Below, piece by piece: positions 60,071 to 64,000 of a stretch of 64,000 nucleotides of DNA (its first letter is position 1; every line of letters begins with the position of its first letter). Both the position numbers and the translations under genes were made by a program. The DNA is from Enterobacter_D sp963521185 (lineage in GTDB: Bacteria; Pseudomonadota; Gammaproteobacteria; Enterobacterales; Enterobacteriaceae). Below the pieces are notes generated by a model. It was not told where the DNA came from. It saw only the letters and a program-made list of their open reading frames with translations, and searched no databases. Where the stretch lies: the NCBI GenBank assembly GCA_963521185.1, contig CAUQTV010000003.1:1-64000 (forward strand), written 5' to 3'.

Positions 60071-60528
60071 ATTAACGTCCTACGTCTGTAGGCCCCGCCC
60101 GACAAAAAAATAAGCCGATGCTGATGTTACTTTCCTGTTAACCAGGTAAAATTAGAATTGTCCCAACGGAATATAATACGTTAACGCGACCTGGTATTTT
60201 TCCTAAGAAAAATCCATTTATTGTTATATTCTAAGTTTTGACTATCAAACCTTATTGGATCATTAAGCTACGCCTATTCATAGGCGTAGCATTTAATTTT
60301 GGTTAAGTGCATCTCTGTGGTCTGTTTATTCAGTAAAATCGATATTTACTGGATCATTGTTCTTTTCCTCAGGGCAAACCAGAGGAATTGATCGTTTTTA
60401 GAAATGCGCGTTAAAGCCATTAATTTTGTGATGCCATAATTTTTTAATTTCTGTAAATTTAAAAAAGAACATGAGGTGCGTCACTGACTTTAATTTACGA
60501 AAGAGGGTGTGCAGGAAAGGGACATTCT
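60071..60528. other. AT-rich 458-bp region with a perfect hairpin
   Basis: No gene is supported. It is markedly more A+T-rich than its flanks. A perfect 10-bp stem GCTACGCCTA / ttca / TAGGCGTAGC lies at 60,267-60,290, about 240 bp before the LuxR-type gene. It may be a bidirectional terminator after the kinase gene or a regulatory structure. AT-rich promoters of fimbrial genes are commonly H-NS-silenced (inference). Confidence 0.55.
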
Positions 60529-61068
60529 ATGGATTTATCTCACTCCGTTTTTTCTGATGACTATTATTTTGTTGTTGGCATCAGCGCACTGTTAACGCCG
60601 GAGTTGATTGATGAGAACTATTACATTGTGGACGTGGAGGCGACTGACTACCTGCAAAGTAAACACCGTTTGTTAACGGACAGGAAAATTATCGCGTTTA
60701 TCTCGAACGACCTTGATTTCTATGCGTTACAACACCTCGGAAACGTGACGTTTATTGACAGGCGAAGTCGGCAGAATGAAGTGTTGTCCTGCCTGCTTGT
60801 CGATAACTCACGCTTTGTTTACCACGTAAAGTACAGACTTTCCGCACGTGAAAGAGAAGTTCTGTTGTGCCTGCGGGAAGGGCTGAGCGCGGGTGAAATA
60901 AGCCAGCGGTTGGGCATGAAAATCAAGACGTTTTATGCCCATCGCCGCAATCTGGTCAATAAGCTGCGCGTCAATAATCGCATTGCGTTGCAAAGCAATA
61001 TTGCCCGCAGCGAAAGTTACAAACTTAATCAGGAGGACGATACCGGCCTGCAACGCCGGGAGCAGTAA
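60529..61068 (+). CDS. LuxR-type regulator of the fimbrial operon
   Basis: A 179-residue protein. The N-terminal ~105 residues form a receiver-like but degenerate domain (YYFVVGISALLTPELIDENY) without the conserved Asp pair. The C-terminal LuxR HTH is clear (YRLSAREREVLLCLREGLSA GEISQRLGMKIKTFYAHRRN LVNKLRV). It is 82 bp upstream of the pilin gene and probably drives or modulates it. Function in the relay is inferred from order. Confidence 0.85.
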   Translation: MDLSHSVFSDDYYFVVGISALLTPELIDENYYIVDVEATDYLQSKHRLLTDRKIIAFISNDLDFYALQHLGNVTFIDRRSRQNEVLSCLLVDNSRFVYHVKYRLSAREREVLLCLREGLSAGEISQRLGMKIKTFYAHRRNLVNKLRVNNRIALQSNIARSESYKLNQEDDTGLQRREQ

Positions 61069-61150
61069 TTATTAATCAGTAAAAAGTGAAATAACAGACA
61101 GTAAATAGTGACTGTTTTACAACCGATAATATTTTAAACCTGGATTTGAT

Positions 61151-61666
61151 ATGAAAAAAATTGCCTTAATTTCAGCGGTTTTGTCTTTCTGCGCCCTTCA
61201 GTCTGCTCAGGCTGCTGACGGCGTGATTAACTTCACCGGCACCATCACCGACACCGCCTGTACCGTGGATACCTCTGCTATCAGCAACCCGGTCAATCTG
61301 GGCACGGTGGCGACCAGCGCCTTTGCGGGTGGCACCGGCACGGCATCGCCGACGCGTTTTAACATCGTGCTCAAGTCCTGCCCGGAAAGCGCCTCCAGCG
61401 CCAGTCTGCGCTTTGATGGCGCAACCAGCGCGGCAAACCCGTCCATTCTGGCGCTGAGCAGCGGCCAGACGGCGACCAACGTCGGCGTGGCGATTTATGA
61501 GCAGGACAACACCACGCTGATCCCGGTCGGCACGCCGTCGGCCAGCATCGCGCTGGTGGAAGACGCGGACAATACGCTGACCTACTTCGCAAAATATATG
61601 GCCACCGGTGCCGTGGGTGCGGGGACGGCAAACTCCTCAACGGCGTTCACCGTCACCTATCAGTAA
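61151..61666 (+). CDS. major fimbrial subunit (type 1-like pilin)
   Basis: A 171-residue pilin. Signal peptide MKKIALISAVLSFCALQSAQ A is cleaved at AQA|ADG. The mature protein starts with the donor strand GVINFTGTITDTACTVDTS and has the paired Cys (TACTV and LKSCPES) of FimA pilins. It ends YFAKYMATGAVGAGTANSST AFTVTYQ with the penultimate Tyr. It is subunit one of a chaperone-usher pilus. Confidence 0.93.
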   Translation: MKKIALISAVLSFCALQSAQAADGVINFTGTITDTACTVDTSAISNPVNLGTVATSAFAGGTGTASPTRFNIVLKSCPESASSASLRFDGATSAANPSILALSSGQTATNVGVAIYEQDNTTLIPVGTPSASIALVEDADNTLTYFAKYMATGAVGAGTANSSTAFTVTYQ

Positions 61667-61674
61667 ATAAAAAA

Positions 61675-61692
61675 AGGGCCATCCGTGGCCCT
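61675..61692 (+). terminator. hairpin between pilin and chaperone genes
   Basis: AGGGCCA / tccg / TGGCCCT is a perfect 7-bp stem 9 bp after the pilin stop. It lacks a downstream T-run on the plus strand, so it more likely stabilises the pilin mRNA and reduces read-through to the chaperone-usher genes. Confidence 0.5.
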
Positions 61693-61716
61693 GAGCGACT
61701 CTCTCAGGATCCCTTC

Positions 61717-62394
61717 ATGTTTAACAAGGTTCTCAAAACGGTTGCCTGCGGCATGCTATTTCTGTCGGCAGGGGCCATTAGCGGTATTGAAATTGGCGGC
61801 ACACGCCTGATTTACGACGGGGCCAGTTCCCAGGCCGCGATTAGCGTGAGCAATCCGGACAATAAGCCGTTTCTCATTCAGTCATGGGTGAGCAGCAGCG
61901 ATATTGGCGACGACAACGACACGGCGTTTATCGCTACGCCGCCGCTGTTTCGACTGAATGCCGGAGCGAAAAATGCGGTTCGCGTCATGCTTACCCGCAA
62001 CACGCTGCCCAGCGATCGGGAAAGTATTTACTGGCTAAATATCAAAGCCATTCCGTCCTCTTCCCCGGACGCTAAAAATGAATTGCTGATCGCCGTGAAA
62101 AGTAAAATGAAATTAATTTACCGCCCGCCGGGATTAAAAGGTGACCCGTTGCTGGCGTACCAGAAATTACAGTTCACGCGCAAAGGGGGAGTGTTAATAG
62201 TCCATAACCCCACGCCATTTAGCGTTTCGCTGTATGACGTAAAAATCAATGGGAAACCGTTAGCAAAATCTCCAACGGCGTTGCCCTTCCAGAGCGTGTC
62301 GCTGCCGGTGGCGGTGAACGCAGGGGGTGAAATATCGTGGCGTGCGATTAATGATTTTGGAGGTGTGACGGTTGAACAAAAAACGAAAACGTAG
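61717..62394 (+). CDS. fimbrial chaperone (FimC/PapD-like)
   Basis: A 225-residue periplasmic chaperone. A signal peptide (MFNKVLKTVACGMLFLSAGA) precedes the two Ig-like domains. Conserved features are GGTRLIYDGASSQAAISVSN, the ESIYWLNIKAIP strand with LLIAVKSKMKLIYRP, and FSVSLYDVKINGKPL. It delivers pilins to the usher by donor-strand complementation. The usher gene follows after 27 bp. Confidence 0.94.
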   Translation: MFNKVLKTVACGMLFLSAGAISGIEIGGTRLIYDGASSQAAISVSNPDNKPFLIQSWVSSSDIGDDNDTAFIATPPLFRLNAGAKNAVRVMLTRNTLPSDRESIYWLNIKAIPSSSPDAKNELLIAVKSKMKLIYRPPGLKGDPLLAYQKLQFTRKGGVLIVHNPTPFSVSLYDVKINGKPLAKSPTALPFQSVSLPVAVNAGGEISWRAINDFGGVTVEQKTKT

Positions 62395-62421
62395 GTTTCC
62401 TACCCATGCAGGTCAAATAAC

Positions 62422-64000
62422 ATGTTTCAGTTCAGCACAATTCAGTTCAACAGAACGTCAAGGATGTACCGGTTAACACCTCGCGCGATCTTTTTACTTC
62501 TTATTGCCGATCTTTCTACCGCTCGGGCTGACGATTATTTTTCGCCGGACTTTATTGAAATGCAGGGCAATATTCCCCGCGATATTGATATTTCGCGTTT
62601 TAGCCAGCGTAACGGTCAGGCCCCCGGTATGTATCACGTCGATGTTTATCTTAATGGTCAGTTTGTCGAGGCGCGGGATATTCCCTTTGCCAGCGGCGAC
62701 CATGGATTAACCCCGACTCTCACCCGTGATGACGTCATTAAATGGGGCGTGAAACCGAATGCGCAGCCGGCGTGGATGGCGCTTGCCGGCAATGCGACAG
62801 TGGTGGATCTCGGCACGTTGCTGCCGGGAAGCCAGACGGAATTTGAGTTCGACGGTATGCGGCTCAACGTTTCTGTTCCGCAGGAGTATCTGGCGCGCAA
62901 TCCGCAGGGTGCGGTCTCCCCCGCGCAGTGGGACGACGGACTGAACATGCTGTTTATGAACTATGCGTTTTCCGCCGCCGACAGTCAGGATCACGGCAAC
63001 GGGCGCACCGACAGCTACCTGAACCTGCGCAGCGGTATCAACGTCGGTCCGTGGCGCGTGCGCAACTACTCGACCTGGAACCACACGGACCAGGGTAACC
63101 GATGGAATTCGCTCAGCACGTCGCTTGAGCGCGACATCAAAGCGCTGAAAAGCCAGTTCAGCGCGGGTGACAGCTACACCCCGTCGGGGGTGTTCGACAG
63201 CGTAAACCTGCGCGGCCTCCAGCTGTGGTCTGACGACGCCATGCTGCCGGAAAGCCAGCGCGGATTCGCGCCGGTGGTACGCGGCATTGCCCGCTCGAAC
63301 GCGCAGGTGACCATCCGCCAGGGCGGCAATATCATCTGGCAGTCCTACGTGCCGCCGGGACCCTTTGTGATTGACGATCTTTATCCCACCGCCGCCAGCG
63401 GCGATCTGGAGGTGAGCGTGCGTGAAGCCGACGGCACGCTGCATCAGTTTGTGCAGCCGTTTTCCGCCGTGCCGATCATGCAGCGCGAAGGACAGCTGAA
63501 ATATGCCTTCGCCGCGGGCGAATATCGCGCTACCAGCAGCAAAGACAAAACGCCAGAATTCATGCTGGCGACGCTGGGCTACGGTTTGCCGTGGGAGAGC
63601 ACGCTCTACGGCGGCACGCTGATCTCTGCGGACTATCTGTCGGGTGCGATCGGCATCGGTAAAGGGTTTGGCGATTTCGGCTCGCTCTCATTTGACAGCA
63701 CCTTTGCCCGCACGCAGTTGCCCGGCGGTCGCGACGAAGGCCTGTCATTTCGCGCGCAGTATGCCAAAGACCTGGCGCTCACCGGCACCGCCTTCACGCT
63801 GATGGGCTATCGCTACTCCACGTCGGGATTCCGTGATTTCCAGGAGGCCAATGGCGATGTCAATGCGCATCGCCAGGGGCTAAATGACGTTCCGGACGAT
63901 AACGCCTGGCGCTACCTGCGTAACAAACGCAGCAAAGCGCAAATGAACATCAACCAGCGCCTGGGCGACTGGGGCAACCTGAATCTCTCGGCGTGGCAGC
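62422..64000 (+). CDS. fimbrial outer-membrane usher (partial)
   Basis: The frame begins at ATG 62,422 and is open to the window end (526 codons). A signal segment near residues 15-36 (MYRLTPRAIFLLLIADLSTA RA) precedes the usher N-terminal domain (DDYFSPDFIEMQGNIPRDID ISRFSQRNGQAPGMYHVDVY). The barrel and plug follow (GNGRTDSYLNLRSGINVGPW RVRNYSTWN; RGFAPVVRGIARSNAQVTIR). A second start at ATG 62,464 gives a cleaner signal peptide but has a Shine-Dalgarno too close. The C-terminal half lies outside. Confidence 0.93.
   Translation, partial: MFQFSTIQFNRTSRMYRLTPRAIFLLLIADLSTARADDYFSPDFIEMQGNIPRDIDISRFSQRNGQAPGMYHVDVYLNGQFVEARDIPFASGDHGLTPTLTRDDVIKWGVKPNAQPAWMALAGNATVVDLGTLLPGSQTEFEFDGMRLNVSVPQEYLARNPQGAVSPAQWDDGLNMLFMNYAFSAADSQDHGNGRTDSYLNLRSGINVGPWRVRNYSTWNHTDQGNRWNSLSTSLERDIKALKSQFSAGDSYTPSGVFDSVNLRGLQLWSDDAMLPESQRGFAPVVRGIARSNAQVTIRQGGNIIWQSYVPPGPFVIDDLYPTAASGDLEVSVREADGTLHQFVQPFSAVPIMQREGQLKYAFAAGEYRATSSKDKTPEFMLATLGYGLPWESTLYGGTLISADYLSGAIGIGKGFGDFGSLSFDSTFARTQLPGGRDEGLSFRAQYAKDLALTGTAFTLMGYRYSTSGFRDFQEANGDVNAHRQGLNDVPDDNAWRYLRNKRSKAQMNINQRLGDWGNLNLSAWQ

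Noticed and set aside
62707..63444. 245-codon minus-strand frame opposite the usher
   Set aside because: Antisense shadow; the usher frame has unmistakable family motifs.

Overview
The window is chromosomal DNA of an enterobacterium (family Enterobacteriaceae; Enterobacter- or Citrobacter-like, genus not provable from sequence alone). It holds most of a lambda-like (siphovirus-type) prophage at about 1-36,362 and host accessory DNA at 36,363-64,000. The prophage ends in a 46-bp segment that reads as the 3' half of tRNA-Thr(CGU) (thrW), the attachment site known for P22. The intact thrW, int and xis should lie to the left of position 1.

Prophage layout. A leftward operon (1-1.8 kb) has a repeat-rich DUF7666-type protein and several tiny ORFs behind promoter PL. 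A lipoprotein and the CI-type repressor follow on the minus strand. CI, PRM, PR and PL are tied together by six matching 14-bp operator sites, three at OL and three at OR. The rightward early operon runs Cro/YdaS-like, YdaT-like, an O-like initiator carrying five origin iterons inside its gene, a DnaC-like loader, small accessory genes, NinB/YbcN, NinE, YbcO, RusA, an HNH endonuclease and a Q-type antiterminator. A reversed two-gene cassette with its own promoter and palindromic operator (11.8-12.7 kb) and a tRNA-Thr-like gene separate this from lysis (holin, SAR endolysin, nested Rz/Rz1). The late operon is terminase, DUF1073 portal, head morphogenesis, DUF2213 protease/scaffold, decoration and capsid proteins, connectors, an Ig-domain tail tube, tape measure, tail tip, J-like protein and a pectate-lyase-fold tailspike. 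A homing-type HNH gene and a secreted-protein moron interrupt it.

Host side. Next to attR lies a decayed T6SS cassette (membrane protein, DUF1493 protein, truncated Hcp). Then come two aldo/keto reductases, a frameshifted HEPN-like gene, an Lrp-type regulator divergent from an MFS exporter, a Bcr/CflA-type exporter, an unrecognised membrane-protein pair, and a GST/LysR/MFS cluster.

The main defence feature is a complete type I Zorya anti-phage system, zorABCD, on the minus strand (48,116-55,937). Its key residues (ZorA T147 and S184, ZorB D26) fall at the same positions as in the characterised E. coli system. It abuts a 20-codon truncated ORF that may mark the island edge.

The right end is a fimbrial locus: a FimZ/BvgA-like response regulator, a BvgS/EvgS-type hybrid kinase, a LuxR-type regulator, a major pilin, a chaperone, and an usher cut by the window edge. 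The gene order suggests that the phosphorelay controls the pilus operon, possibly through the LuxR-type regulator.
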